A stretch of DNA of 64,000 nucleotides from Lysinibacillus agricola (GTDB taxonomy: Bacteria; Bacillota; Bacilli; Bacillales_A; Planococcaceae), in contig NZ_CP067341.1 in the NCBI RefSeq assembly GCF_016638705.1, forward strand, positions 2,917,501-2,981,500, in the 5' to 3' direction. A program made the position numbers and the translations under genes. Shown in pieces: positions 18,392 to 27,168 of this stretch. Position 1 is the stretch's first letter. Every line of letters begins with the position of its first letter. The notes under the pieces were generated by a model that saw nothing but the letters and a program-made list of their open reading frames with translations, had not been told where the DNA came from and did no database searches.

Positions 18392-19792
18392 TTAATATTT
18401 GAATCCAAATGCAAGGTAAGCTTTTTCTAGTCCGTCTAAGTCTACTAGATTGTCGAACGTAAACCATGCAGAGTCACCCTGCGGTGGTGTTTTAGGATCA
18501 ACTATCATTGCTCCCGATTCTAATCCACCATCACGAATCATTTGATCTATTTCACCATTTGCTAGTGTAATTACATGTTGACGTCCATCTGGATTATTGT
18601 CTACATTGTTAGACATGGCTTTGTCTACTTTGCGAACTATACGGTCAATTAGTTCATAGCGAGTTCGCATTCGTCGAATCTTCTTCCAACCCTCATCTTC
18701 ATCCTCACCTATTGAAGCGAGTGTATTAATACCATAATCAATTTGCGGGATGCCATCAGAGTTTAGTGAAAATACCATTAATCCATTATTGGCCGCTTCA
18801 ATATATTCTTGAGATTTTAATTCCCCAACAATTTCTACAGCACCATCAATTGTATTCTTAGTAAGACTAGATTTATAGGTTCCGGAAATCATCGTTCCCA
18901 TAACACGAGCAGCTGCTAGAGCACCTTTTAATACTCGAGTTGTAGTACGAACAGCATTACCAATGTAGATGATAGCAAAATCATTGAATGCCTTCGCTTT
19001 TTGGATACGCGTATTAAAATCGTCCTCTAAGTCATTTGCAAACACTGCTGACGTTCGATATCCTTCTTGTATACGACGACGAATAAACGCTTGTGCAGAC
19101 GCTTGTAACGCTGTATTTTCAGTATCTAAAATTAATGAATCAAAGAATTTTGTTTCTAGAAGCGGCATAGCTGACGTATAATCTTCAGCTGTCACTGTAG
19201 GATCACTACCACCTATTAATTGTTGGCTTACCACAGAAGGTAAGGAACCCTCCTTTGCTTTTTTAACATCTAAATAAGCGCTCTTTGTAAGCACCTCTGT
19301 TAAAGCAAGTGCTTCATTGTCACCCGCTTCATAACTATAGCTTTCTAGTTGTCTGCCCTCTTCGGTTATAATAATTTCACGCTTTGAAGGGTCCAAAGCA
19401 TCTCGTAATGTTACCTCAAATTTGCGTGAAGTTGGATATTTTGTTGTTAATTCAATGTTTCCGGCAGATGCCTCTTGGATTGTTAATTTCCCTTTTGCTC
19501 CTCCATTACCAACACGTACAGTATGCATAAATACCGCTCCACCCAAGAACGCTTCTTCTAACAATTCAGCAACAAGACCAGAACCAATTAACTTCTTTAA
19601 AGTGGCTGGATCATTGTCTGATGCTTCAATTGTTTGAACAGCTCCCAGTGGTCCCCAATTCGATTTAACGAGTGCTGCACCTACACCTAATGGGCGAGCA
19701 TAACTCTTATAACCACCGGCATTGTACCAACGTACATAAACATTCGGTCGAGCCTTTTGCTCACCGAGCTTAAACATTGCTCCAATTCCCAT
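18392..19792 (-). CDS. xkdK: Tail sheath protein (XkdK)
   Basis: 466 residues, the normal size for PBSX-type sheath. The N-terminus GGYKSYARPLGVGAALVKSNWGP and the C-terminal LDGLEKAYLAFGFKY are characteristic. It polymerises around the tube and contracts to drive DNA injection, so the phage is a myovirus-type. Confidence 0.95.
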   Translation of the reverse strand: MGIGAMFKLGEQKARPNVYVRWYNAGGYKSYARPLGVGAALVKSNWGPLGAVQTIEASDNDPATLKKLIGSGLVAELLEEAFLGGAVFMHTVRVGNGGAKGKLTIQEASAGNIELTTKYPTSRKFEVTLRDALDPSKREIIITEEGRQLESYSYEAGDNEALALTEVLTKSAYLDVKKAKEGSLPSVVSQQLIGGSDPTVTAEDYTSAMPLLETKFFDSLILDTENTALQASAQAFIRRRIQEGYRTSAVFANDLEDDFNTRIQKAKAFNDFAIIYIGNAVRTTTRVLKGALAAARVMGTMISGTYKSSLTKNTIDGAVEIVGELKSQEYIEAANNGLMVFSLNSDGIPQIDYGINTLASIGEDEDEGWKKIRRMRTRYELIDRIVRKVDKAMSNNVDNNPDGRQHVITLANGEIDQMIRDGGLESGAMIVDPKTPPQGDSAWFTFDNLVDLDGLEKAYLAFGFKY

Positions 19793-19795
19793 GTA

Positions 19796-19975
19796 TTACA
19801 CCTTCTGTTCTTTAAATTTTTTGATAGCAGCTTTTACCTGTGTACGTGTCAATTTGTCACCTTCAACAAGGGTTAATGCTCCGGCTAAAAATTCAGCCGA
19901 TACTTCAAACACACCTGCAGCTGCTAGTATTTCTTCACGAATATACTCTTGTTCAGGTACTTTTTTAGTCGTCAT
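19796..19975 (-). CDS. Small tail-region protein
   Basis: A 59-residue protein (MTTKKVPEQEYIREEILAAA...) ending two bases before the sheath start. It contains a helical segment GVFEVSAEFLAGAL and a Lys-rich C-terminus. A small gene is often found at this position before sheath genes in PBSX-like phages. Its ATG overlaps the stop of the upstream gene. Function unknown. Confidence 0.7.
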   Translation of the reverse strand: MTTKKVPEQEYIREEILAAAGVFEVSAEFLAGALTLVEGDKLTRTQVKAAIKKFKEQKV

Positions 19976-20817
19976 TTATGCACCGCTCCTTTCGCCTTAT
20001 CGCTATCATTCGTATATACATGACGTAGCGGATTTCGTGGTCTATCTTTTAAAATTCCATATCTAACTGACAGTTGAATTTGTCCTTGTTTAAAAGGATC
20101 GTAACCATCATTTATTGAAACACTTTCAAAATTCATCGGTGATTTATCAGACATGTAGGCTCTGTTATCTAATAACAGTTGCCGGGATACCTTTTCAGTT
20201 ACCCGCTTCCGTTTTGCAACGTCTGGATTGATTACATGCCCTCTAAGAGTTGCAGTAATCCAAGCGCCCCATACTGCTGGTTCTGTAGCTGTAATAACTT
20301 CCTGACGCCAATACAATGCTGGACGGTCATCTGACGGCTTCCATGTAGCAGGATTAGTTTGTAAATCAACAAATTTCATGCTTGAATATGCAGTCATTGT
20401 TGTAACTGGATCAGGTTCAATAGGTGCATGAACAAGCCATGATAAAGAGTGTACCCGGAAGCTTAATCCTCTAGTTAGCGCGTCCCATTCCTCGTCTACA
20501 ATATCCTCTGTAGAACCAACAAATTCGATATAGAATGGTTTGCCATCCACTTCAAAACGTTTTTTATTAATAACCTTATTAACTTCTTTTGCAAGATTAT
20601 CAACCGCTTGGAATGTTGTCCGTTTCACATACGGCCATACTTCAAAATCAATAGAAAAATCCGCATACTTTTCTGTTTCAGTTTGAGGACCTTCTCGAAG
20701 TACTAGGCATGGTTTTTCCATTTTTGGACCAGCAGCTGACGGCTCCCACACCTCACCTTTAACAGTTGCAACCCCATCAACTAGTAAGTCATACAAAGCC
20801 CCACGTACTGTCGTCAT
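19972..20817 (-). CDS. Tail completion/terminator-region protein
   Basis: About 281 residues; two similar-sized halves, the first (1-135) resembling head-tail connector/tail terminator proteins (AVDNLAKEVNKVINKKRF), the second (140-281) unassigned. The ATG at 20815-20817 overlaps the upstream stop (ATGA) and follows AGGAGG. Position before the sheath suggests tail terminator function. Confidence 0.75.
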   Translation of the reverse strand: MTTVRGALYDLLVDGVATVKGEVWEPSAAGPKMEKPCLVLREGPQTETEKYADFSIDFEVWPYVKRTTFQAVDNLAKEVNKVINKKRFEVDGKPFYIEFVGSTEDIVDEEWDALTRGLSFRVHSLSWLVHAPIEPDPVTTMTAYSSMKFVDLQTNPATWKPSDDRPALYWRQEVITATEPAVWGAWITATLRGHVINPDVAKRKRVTEKVSRQLLLDNRAYMSDKSPMNFESVSINDGYDPFKQGQIQLSVRYGILKDRPRNPLRHVYTNDSDKAKGAVHK

Positions 20818-21236
20818 GACTCCCAATACCTCCTGATTGCATTTTCAATTTCGCCTTTATGTTTTATAGCTGTGTTTTTCAGTACTGGATTAACTTTTAT
20901 ACCTTTCACAGACTTAACTACAATGGTTTTGCCGCCAATTTCAAACTTCAAAGCTTTTTTGTTTTTCGGAACAATTGGTTGTTTTTTCGGTCCGTAAATA
21001 CCTGTCCCTAGCTCATGATACATCCCTACTTTTGCACCATGAGCGATGTAGATAATAGTTCCGTTATCAGTTTTATCAGCTCCACCGTGTATAGCTGCAC
21101 GAGTTGCACCAGTACGATCAGTCCAACTTGCTGTTGATTTTGCGTCCTTTTCTAATTCTTTACCTAAATGAGTCCCTAGTGCATGTAAACCCGCTACTTT
21201 TCTATCCAATTTTTCTTTAAATGAATGAAGCGGCAT
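20814..21236 (-). CDS. HK97 gp10-like / XkdI-type tail completion protein
   Basis: 140 residues with the HK97 gp10 pattern: helical N-terminus, then WTDRTGATRAAIHGG and YHELGTGIYGPKKQPIVPKN, typical of this head-tail joining family. It overlaps both neighbours, in a run of connector genes after the capsid gene. Confidence 0.88.
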   Translation of the reverse strand: MPLHSFKEKLDRKVAGLHALGTHLGKELEKDAKSTASWTDRTGATRAAIHGGADKTDNGTIIYIAHGAKVGMYHELGTGIYGPKKQPIVPKNKKALKFEIGGKTIVVKSVKGIKVNPVLKNTAIKHKGEIENAIRRYWES

Positions 21237-21619
21237 TATGTCACCCTCTCCAGCTCGCCTTGATATCCTACAACCTCACCATTTATTCTTTGCGGATATA
21301 TGGATTTCACCAAGAAGCAGATTCCTTCAACCTCAAATTCATCTTTAACAATTGTGCTTGCTTGTATATCCGCTTCAAAATCAGCCAATATACCAAAATA
21401 TGTGTCCGTTTGCTTCTCGCCGGCCAGTGTAGTGACTACTTGAGGACTAGATGAACCTGAGTTAAAGATGCGAACCATAAAAGGGCCAACATCAATGTTC
21501 TTATCATCAATGTAGCCCTGTGATTTTTTCTTTATTGTTCGGTTGATATTAATAGTTGTGGGGTTTTGCTCGATGTTCCATTTTGTATGCTTTCGTCGCA
21601 TTTCAACAATGTTCATCAC
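21236..21619 (-). CDS. Head-tail joining protein (XkdH-like)
   Basis: 127 residues, mostly beta, with TLAGEKQTDTYFGILADFEADI in the centre. Size, neighbours and overlap with both gp10-like and gp6-like genes fit an XkdH/head closure (stopper) protein. Assigned mainly by order. Confidence 0.78.
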   Translation of the reverse strand: MMNIVEMRRKHTKWNIEQNPTTININRTIKKKSQGYIDDKNIDVGPFMVRIFNSGSSSPQVVTTLAGEKQTDTYFGILADFEADIQASTIVKDEFEVEGICFLVKSIYPQRINGEVVGYQGELERVT

Positions 21620-21969
21620 ATCACATCCGGAGCCTTAAATTTTAATAAAAAACTAGATTGTGTTTCACCCACTTCATTCGCTTGCTCTTTATACTTTTGA
21701 GCCATCCGCAAAGCGTGTGCCAACCTATCCTGTAACTTTGTTAGTTCATACTTTTCATTACCAGCTGAATAACCCTCGATGTCACCTTCAAGTAGTCCTG
21801 CCTTTATGGTCCATCCTTCAGAAGCGGCATAATAGATACTCTCAGACTCTCGTAACATATCATCCAATTCCGCATTCGAAAAAGTTGTATCCTTATCTGT
21901 ACCGCCTTTAGGAATTATGTCATTAATCATTTTCCGTAATCGGTCGCGCAATGCAATTGTCGGCTCCAT
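21616..21969 (-). CDS. Head-tail connector protein (gp6-like)
   Basis: 117 residues, mostly helical (LRDRLRKMINDI, NAELDDMLRESESIYYAASEGWTI), typical of gp6/gp15-like adaptor proteins that sit on the portal. First gene after the major capsid gene. Confidence 0.82.
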   Translation of the reverse strand: MEPTIALRDRLRKMINDIIPKGGTDKDTTFSNAELDDMLRESESIYYAASEGWTIKAGLLEGDIEGYSAGNEKYELTKLQDRLAHALRMAQKYKEQANEVGETQSSFLLKFKAPDVM

Positions 21970-21982
21970 CTACTTCACCACC

Positions 21983-23044
21983 TTATCGCCCTGGCAACGT
22001 AATTTCTTGGACATTTTCCTCAACTGCAGCAAATACCCCACGCCAAAAATCGCCAACGACTTGAGCTTCAACTAAACGGGTTAGGTCGCCAATTGTTGCA
22101 TTGATTTGTAAGCCTTGTTTCACTAATTCTTTAAATCCTCGTTTCGGACGAATTAGATAAACCTTTCCTTCTGGAACACCTTCATAATCATGTGATTTTT
22201 TTGATACTTGCGCTTCCCATCCATCGTAATAGATGATGTCACTAATACCTGTTGTAGCTCCATACGGTGTCGCTTGTAATGTCATGCTACTCAGTGCGTC
22301 TTGAATATCCTCTTTATGAGCAGAGTTGGCAAGAAGAACCGTTCCTGGACGCTTTGCAGTACGAGTATCTTTTAAACCTTCGCGTAACGTAGCACGTAAT
22401 GACAAGATGTAATGTGCATCTGTTGATGTGCCGGCATTTCCATCCGGTTTTACATATACAGGAGCAGTTTTGTTTGCTGCTTTATAGCTATACTTAAGAA
22501 TTGGTGCTAGGTGCAAATGATTTAGTAAAGCGTTGTGCGCCTCTCCAAATGCTTTATTAAGTAATTCAAAATTAAAGGTTTGATTAAAAATTTGCATTTC
22601 TTTTGTATACTCGAATCCAGCTGTAAATCCTTTGAGTCGAGCGATTGGACCTTGTTCAGCTTGTAAGCTACCAAACTTAACTTCTTCACCTTCTAAATGT
22701 TCAAAGAATACCACTGTTCCGTATTGCGCCCATTTCGCTTCAAATTCACGCGGGAAGTTTGGATCCTGCAAAGTTTCATAAATTGGCTTGTAAAGGACCG
22801 GTACATCCTCACGTCCTAACTCAACATCAAGAACCACCTTTTGAAGTAATTCTTTACGAGACGTTTCAGAAGTCATCATTTCGCCAATGGGCTTTGACAA
22901 CTCATAAGTTTCCATTTCCCCGTTTACAATTTTTTTCGCAACTTCATCTTGTTGCCCATTAATTAAAAAAGGAACCACCGTTTCGTGAGTTCCTTGTCGT
23001 CGTTGTTCTTTTAATGTGTCTACAGAGTGTACTCTTGCTGTCAT
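21983..23044 (-). CDS. Major capsid protein
   Basis: About 353 residues. The ATG at 23042-23044 is preferred: AAGGAGGC lies nine bases ahead, and it overlaps the preceding stop (TAATG). The protein has capsid E-like features (VPVLYKPIYETLQDPNFP, TVLLANSAHKEDI, GYEGVPEGKVYLI-type region) and follows the decoration gene. Near the N-terminus it contains two Gly-Glu-Met tripeptides (residues 42-44 and 54-56), shared with the protease/scaffold and portal proteins. Confidence 0.9.
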   Translation of the reverse strand: MTARVHSVDTLKEQRRQGTHETVVPFLINGQQDEVAKKIVNGEMETYELSKPIGEMMTSETSRKELLQKVVLDVELGREDVPVLYKPIYETLQDPNFPREFEAKWAQYGTVVFFEHLEGEEVKFGSLQAEQGPIARLKGFTAGFEYTKEMQIFNQTFNFELLNKAFGEAHNALLNHLHLAPILKYSYKAANKTAPVYVKPDGNAGTSTDAHYILSLRATLREGLKDTRTAKRPGTVLLANSAHKEDIQDALSSMTLQATPYGATTGISDIIYYDGWEAQVSKKSHDYEGVPEGKVYLIRPKRGFKELVKQGLQINATIGDLTRLVEAQVVGDFWRGVFAAVEENVQEITLPGR

Positions 23045-23445
23045 TATACATTGCCTCCTTGTGGTGCTAAGATGAACCAAATCACACCTTTTGCATCTTT
23101 GCTTTGTGTTACTGTACCTGCAAAGCGAGTTGTATCACTTTTTGTTTCGGTGAATTTGCCTTTATCAAAATAAATTTTCGTACCGAATTTGAATGATTGC
23201 GTTTTTTCAATTTGATCCGTTTCATATTCAGCTTGTTCAATGTTTAAAATTATCTCTGATGTATCACCAGCAAGTGTCTTTACAGACTGTATAGCAGAAC
23301 CGAAGAAACCACTTATTTCATAAAAAAGTCCCGCTTCAATGGCTGTCTTTTCAGGCACTGGAATTCGAACACTTTTACCGTCACCAACTTTTGCTCGATA
23401 CGCATTATAAACTGTACTTGATACTGGTTGACCTGTGTATGGCAT
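23044..23445 (-). CDS. Capsid decoration / DUF2190-like protein
   Basis: 133 residues, beta-rich, with PVPEKTAIEAGLFYEI and FAGTVTQSKDAKGVIWF. Small proteins of this type between scaffold and capsid genes are capsid decoration or fibre proteins (gpD/DUF2190). Strong GGAGGT ribosome site. Confidence 0.8.
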   Translation of the reverse strand: MPYTGQPVSSTVYNAYRAKVGDGKSVRIPVPEKTAIEAGLFYEISGFFGSAIQSVKTLAGDTSEIILNIEQAEYETDQIEKTQSFKFGTKIYFDKGKFTETKSDTTRFAGTVTQSKDAKGVIWFILAPQGGNV

Positions 23446-23458
23446 TAAAATTACCTCC

Positions 23459-24013
23459 TTATAGCGCTGTACGCTTTGTTTTTAGGCCTTGTGGTGTATT
23501 GGTATTCCCACCTGTGTTACCCAATCCAGCGGGATTGTCAATGTGATAAGAATTGATGATGTTTTTTACTACTCCATCATTAAAAAACGAATCCATCTCT
23601 CCCTCTATTTGATCTTTCGTCATATCTGCAGTAATGGAATTTGAATGATAAGACCACAGCTTCCCAATCGGTGTTTCAACATTCGATATATCCTTTCGAA
23701 CATTCTCAGTTTTAATTTTTGTTTCCATCATTTCGCCAATGATTTTCTCAACACCTGCATTTCCTTGTTTCTCTAATGCCTTCGCCGCTTCATTAGCAAC
23801 AGTAACAACATCCATTTCTCCTGAAACACCAAGTGCTTCTTCGACTTTTTGCAATTTGTCTACTGATTCCGTAAGATTTTTAACCCACTCAGCATCAATA
23901 TCTGATGCAATTTGCTCCGGCTTCAAGCCCATTTCACCAGCAATCATTGAAAAAGTAATTTGTTTATTTCCCAACATTTCTTTCAGAGCATTTAATACAT
24001 CTTCTGGCTTCAT
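23459..24013 (-). CDS. Nested scaffold start inside the protease gene
   Basis: The ATG for Met211 of the protease-scaffold protein is preceded by GGGAGGTG five bases upstream, a strong ribosome site in the middle of a gene. Starting here gives a 184-residue scaffold without the protease domain, as lambda Nu3 is made within gene C. Use of this start is inferred. Confidence 0.6.
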   Translation of the reverse strand: MKPEDVLNALKEMLGNKQITFSMIAGEMGLKPEQIASDIDAEWVKNLTESVDKLQKVEEALGVSGEMDVVTVANEAAKALEKQGNAGVEKIIGEMMETKIKTENVRKDISNVETPIGKLWSYHSNSITADMTKDQIEGEMDSFFNDGVVKNIINSYHIDNPAGLGNTGGNTNTPQGLKTKRTAL

Positions 24014-24643
24014 GCCAGCACCTCCCTCATAATTTTCCAATTCACCTTCTGGTCCTTCTCCTTCCAAGTCCCACATTTCGCCAGACATTGCTACGATTCG
24101 AGTATTCATTCCGGCTCGATCTAATGGTGTCCAGTCAATTGACATCGGATCATACCCGATAACGTTGGTTTCTCCCGCTACTCTTTGTAGCTTTGGAATA
24201 CCAAAAATACTTACTTGTCGTATTCGCTTCGATCTAATCCAACGCTTTAAATCTTTTGCTGAGGCATCAACAACGCCACGAAAATAAGCAATCTCTCCTA
24301 CCATTTTTGCCCCTACCCAATGGGTAACAGGTGGTAAGAATTGATTGCTTACGTCTTCAGCCTTCTGGTGGCCTAGGAAACCATTTAATGTTTGAGTGTT
24401 AACTGCTTCAACAATATTTTTTAGAGAATTGGCTGTATAATTCCATCCTCTTTTTGATTTAGAAGCGGGTATTTCAACGACAACCTCTAGTGGATCATCA
24501 TCTCCTTTTTTTAATTCATTCACATCAACTCCAGGTGCTGTTGGAACATCTTCTATTCTCATTTCCCCGGCAATATTGCCAAACAATTGAAAAAATTCGT
24601 TTTTCCCTTGTGCCATTTCGCCACAAAGCATAGAGTATGTCAT
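23459..24643 (-). CDS. Prohead protease fused to scaffold
   Basis: 394 residues. Residues about 40-200 are an XkdF/S78-like prohead serine protease (candidate residues H92 in GHQ and S145 in RQVSIFG). Residues 205-394 are acidic and helical (coiled coil near 250-310), like a scaffold. The tripeptide Gly-Glu-Met occurs seven times (8-10, 26-28, 188-190, 236-238, 275-277, 303-305, 348-350), encoded by different Gly codons, so it is conserved at protein level. These may be self-cleavage sites. An internal start (24013) could make the scaffold alone. Confidence 0.85.
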   Translation of the reverse strand: MTYSMLCGEMAQGKNEFFQLFGNIAGEMRIEDVPTAPGVDVNELKKGDDDPLEVVVEIPASKSKRGWNYTANSLKNIVEAVNTQTLNGFLGHQKAEDVSNQFLPPVTHWVGAKMVGEIAYFRGVVDASAKDLKRWIRSKRIRQVSIFGIPKLQRVAGETNVIGYDPMSIDWTPLDRAGMNTRIVAMSGEMWDLEGEGPEGELENYEGGAGMKPEDVLNALKEMLGNKQITFSMIAGEMGLKPEQIASDIDAEWVKNLTESVDKLQKVEEALGVSGEMDVVTVANEAAKALEKQGNAGVEKIIGEMMETKIKTENVRKDISNVETPIGKLWSYHSNSITADMTKDQIEGEMDSFFNDGVVKNIINSYHIDNPAGLGNTGGNTNTPQGLKTKRTAL

Positions 24644-24712
24644 GTGTTCACCCCCTCTCTATAAGAAACATAAAACCTGACATGATACTTTCTATAGCTT
24701 GTTCTTCTGTCA

Positions 24713-25675
24713 CTATAACGCCCCCATTTTATAATGTTCTTGGTACCATTGTTCAATATCAGGTTGTGACATCGGATTATTGGTCCATTCAATCAGTCGG
24801 TCCACAAACGAGTCTGTATCCTCCAATTCCGGTGTAAGTTGACACATACAATTTGGATGTGCAGGATAGTCGGGCAATTCATCGAATCTATAAATACCAG
24901 CTCCCATACCATTGTCATTTGATGCATTTTCTTGACACTTTTTGCAGGCAGTATTTGAGTTTGATGTAGACCATTTCATACCTTTAGCTGATGGTAAGTT
25001 CTCAGCTGACATTTTGGAACTTATACCATAAGCACCCATTATTTCAGTCCTTGCAAGACGTAACGCTTCATATGACAGGTCATCAGGTACCATGTGCCCG
25101 ATCCGTTCCATCATGTTAGGATACTCACTTACCAAAGTGCTTGCACCTTTATTAACATATTGTTGCATACGTTTAGCAATCTCAATAGGGTGCTCACCGA
25201 TTTGTATTCCATCCTTAGCTAGTGTCCCTAAAATATTGTTTATTCGCTTACTATGACCCCATATCCGCTCCGACAATTTAAGTCCTTTAATACGTCGTCG
25301 CTCCATCTCGTCAACAGCTCGCTCACTAATACGGAAAAATGAACTAATAATTGGTTTAACATCTATATTCGCTTTGTTTAACAATCGGAATGTGATTTCT
25401 CGTGATTCGTGCATACCTGCGTTTACTCCGACAATAGCCGAAGCGGAAAGCACTGCTTTTAACTCTTTTTCAGTGATTACAGCATTTTCAACTATAATAC
25501 TGTCAATTAATTCAGGTATAGCATAATAACGCCCTTCCGCTTTTAGTTGCTTAAATTTCTCAATCAATCTATCTAACGAGCGCAAAACAATAGCACGTAC
25601 CTCAGCATCTTGCTTTAGCACGCGCTCTATGATTAATTTTCGCGATTCAAGTTTTAGCTTTTCGAACTCATTCAT
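24713..25675 (-). CDS. Minor head protein, SPP1 gp7 / Mu gpF family
   Basis: 320 residues. The C-terminal third has the signature of the family: CKKCQ, about 20 residues, then HPNCMCQL (CxxC ... HxxCxC). It is attached to the portal and helps head assembly or DNA release. It overlaps the portal gene by four bases. Confidence 0.92.
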   Translation of the reverse strand: MNEFEKLKLESRKLIIERVLKQDAEVRAIVLRSLDRLIEKFKQLKAEGRYYAIPELIDSIIVENAVITEKELKAVLSASAIVGVNAGMHESREITFRLLNKANIDVKPIISSFFRISERAVDEMERRRIKGLKLSERIWGHSKRINNILGTLAKDGIQIGEHPIEIAKRMQQYVNKGASTLVSEYPNMMERIGHMVPDDLSYEALRLARTEIMGAYGISSKMSAENLPSAKGMKWSTSNSNTACKKCQENASNDNGMGAGIYRFDELPDYPAHPNCMCQLTPELEDTDSFVDRLIEWTNNPMSQPDIEQWYQEHYKMGAL

Positions 25676-27168
25676 GCTGCATCGTTACCGATCTGTTTAA
25701 TAATCTCCAGCAACTCTTTTTCAAGCTCAGCAGAATCAGGCATTTTAGTCTTGGCAATCAACGATTTGAGAATGCGTTCCTTTTCTCCTTCGCCTTCTTC
25801 CTCCTCATATTTGTACATTGTGTCAACAAATTTAGATAGGAAGTTAACTGCTGATTCATCAGAAATAACATTGGCTTCAAGTGCAGCTTTCAATGCATTC
25901 ACAACATTAAGCAATTCTTCGCTGATTTCTTTTGATGTACGTGGATCAATATTTGTCCACTTCAATTCTGTGGCAAACGTCTCAAAAGCAATGTTTTCTG
26001 ATTGTGCAGTCATTGCTAAGACTATTCGTGCAAGACGCTTCCAGCTGTCTGCAAAATGCTCACGTTTACGCTCAATGGAGCGGATAAGGATAGGCATTTG
26101 TTCTTTAACAGAAGAAAGACTAGACGGTGTATGCACACCGAACACAAACTCAGGTGTTTCGGATGTATCAACGATACAGTAGAAAAGGAATTTAAGTAGC
26201 TCTTTAGCATCACCGATTGCTGATTTAACTTCTATAAACTCAGCTTCATCATCTGGAGCCAGTAAGAGCATTTCATGTCCATCTAAATTTATAGTACCGC
26301 CATCTTTAGCAAATTTAGCTGGGTCTGTAATACCGAAGTTATTCTTTAAAAAAGTTGTAACTTCCTTAAGTTTAAGCTTCAGACGAGGTGTGCTGTGCAT
26401 TTTCGAACCTTGCATAGCGTGTAACATAACATCATGATAAGCCTTTAAAAACGGTTCAATTGGTTCTATATCCGACTGGCCGAACAATCCTTCGTCTCCT
26501 TCATTTTTGAAGTGTATTATCGGAATGAAGTCCCAAGGAAGCGGGATTGTTTCAGATTTCACCCCCGGAGGATCATCTCCATCTACTTCGATAATACGTT
26601 CTCCCTTCCGGATACGTTGTGTTACAGTTCCTTTTTTCTTGTCGCCTCGTTCATCCTCCCACTCATGAGAGGAAACTAGCTTATACTCGTATATTGCACC
26701 GGTTAAAGGATGGCGTAATATATCCTTTACCTGTCCAGGAGGGATAATGTTATAAACCAGTCGAATAGGTTGTTCTGGATAAAGCGCTGTATCCTCTTCT
26801 TCTTCTCGAGTAATCCAAACGAAACAATCACCATCACGTAAAGAATCTCGTTCAGTTCGTTGTATGTTTGAAATGTTATTTTTGAAGAAAGCTTCTAATA
26901 TTTCTTGAGCTTCTTTATCAACAATTTTAAATTCCGGCACACCCATAAAACTTACTGTATTGTTGATAACGGACTTAGCAAACCCTGCACCTAACTTGTA
27001 ATCGTCGTGCGTGTTGTAATAAAGTTTTTTAGCCATTTCGTAATCAACTCGGCTACTGTCTAACTTATAGCCGCTTCCAACGGATCCAGAAAATATTCCG
27101 AGGCGGCCCATTATGTTATCACGTAGCTTTGACATTTCACCCACTGCCTTATTCCACCATTTAGCCAT
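25672..27168 (-). CDS. Portal protein
   Basis: 498 residues, SPP1/PBSX-type portal. It follows the large terminase with an eight-base overlap, contains GDCFVWITREEE, and IPIIHFKNEGDEGLFGQSDIEPI typical of portals. It forms the dodecameric ring through which DNA is packaged. One Gly-Glu-Met tripeptide lies at residues 10-12, as in the capsid protein. Confidence 0.95.
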   Translation of the reverse strand: MAKWWNKAVGEMSKLRDNIMGRLGIFSGSVGSGYKLDSSRVDYEMAKKLYYNTHDDYKLGAGFAKSVINNTVSFMGVPEFKIVDKEAQEILEAFFKNNISNIQRTERDSLRDGDCFVWITREEEEDTALYPEQPIRLVYNIIPPGQVKDILRHPLTGAIYEYKLVSSHEWEDERGDKKKGTVTQRIRKGERIIEVDGDDPPGVKSETIPLPWDFIPIIHFKNEGDEGLFGQSDIEPIEPFLKAYHDVMLHAMQGSKMHSTPRLKLKLKEVTTFLKNNFGITDPAKFAKDGGTINLDGHEMLLLAPDDEAEFIEVKSAIGDAKELLKFLFYCIVDTSETPEFVFGVHTPSSLSSVKEQMPILIRSIERKREHFADSWKRLARIVLAMTAQSENIAFETFATELKWTNIDPRTSKEISEELLNVVNALKAALEANVISDESAVNFLSKFVDTMYKYEEEEGEGEKERILKSLIAKTKMPDSAELEKELLEIIKQIGNDAA

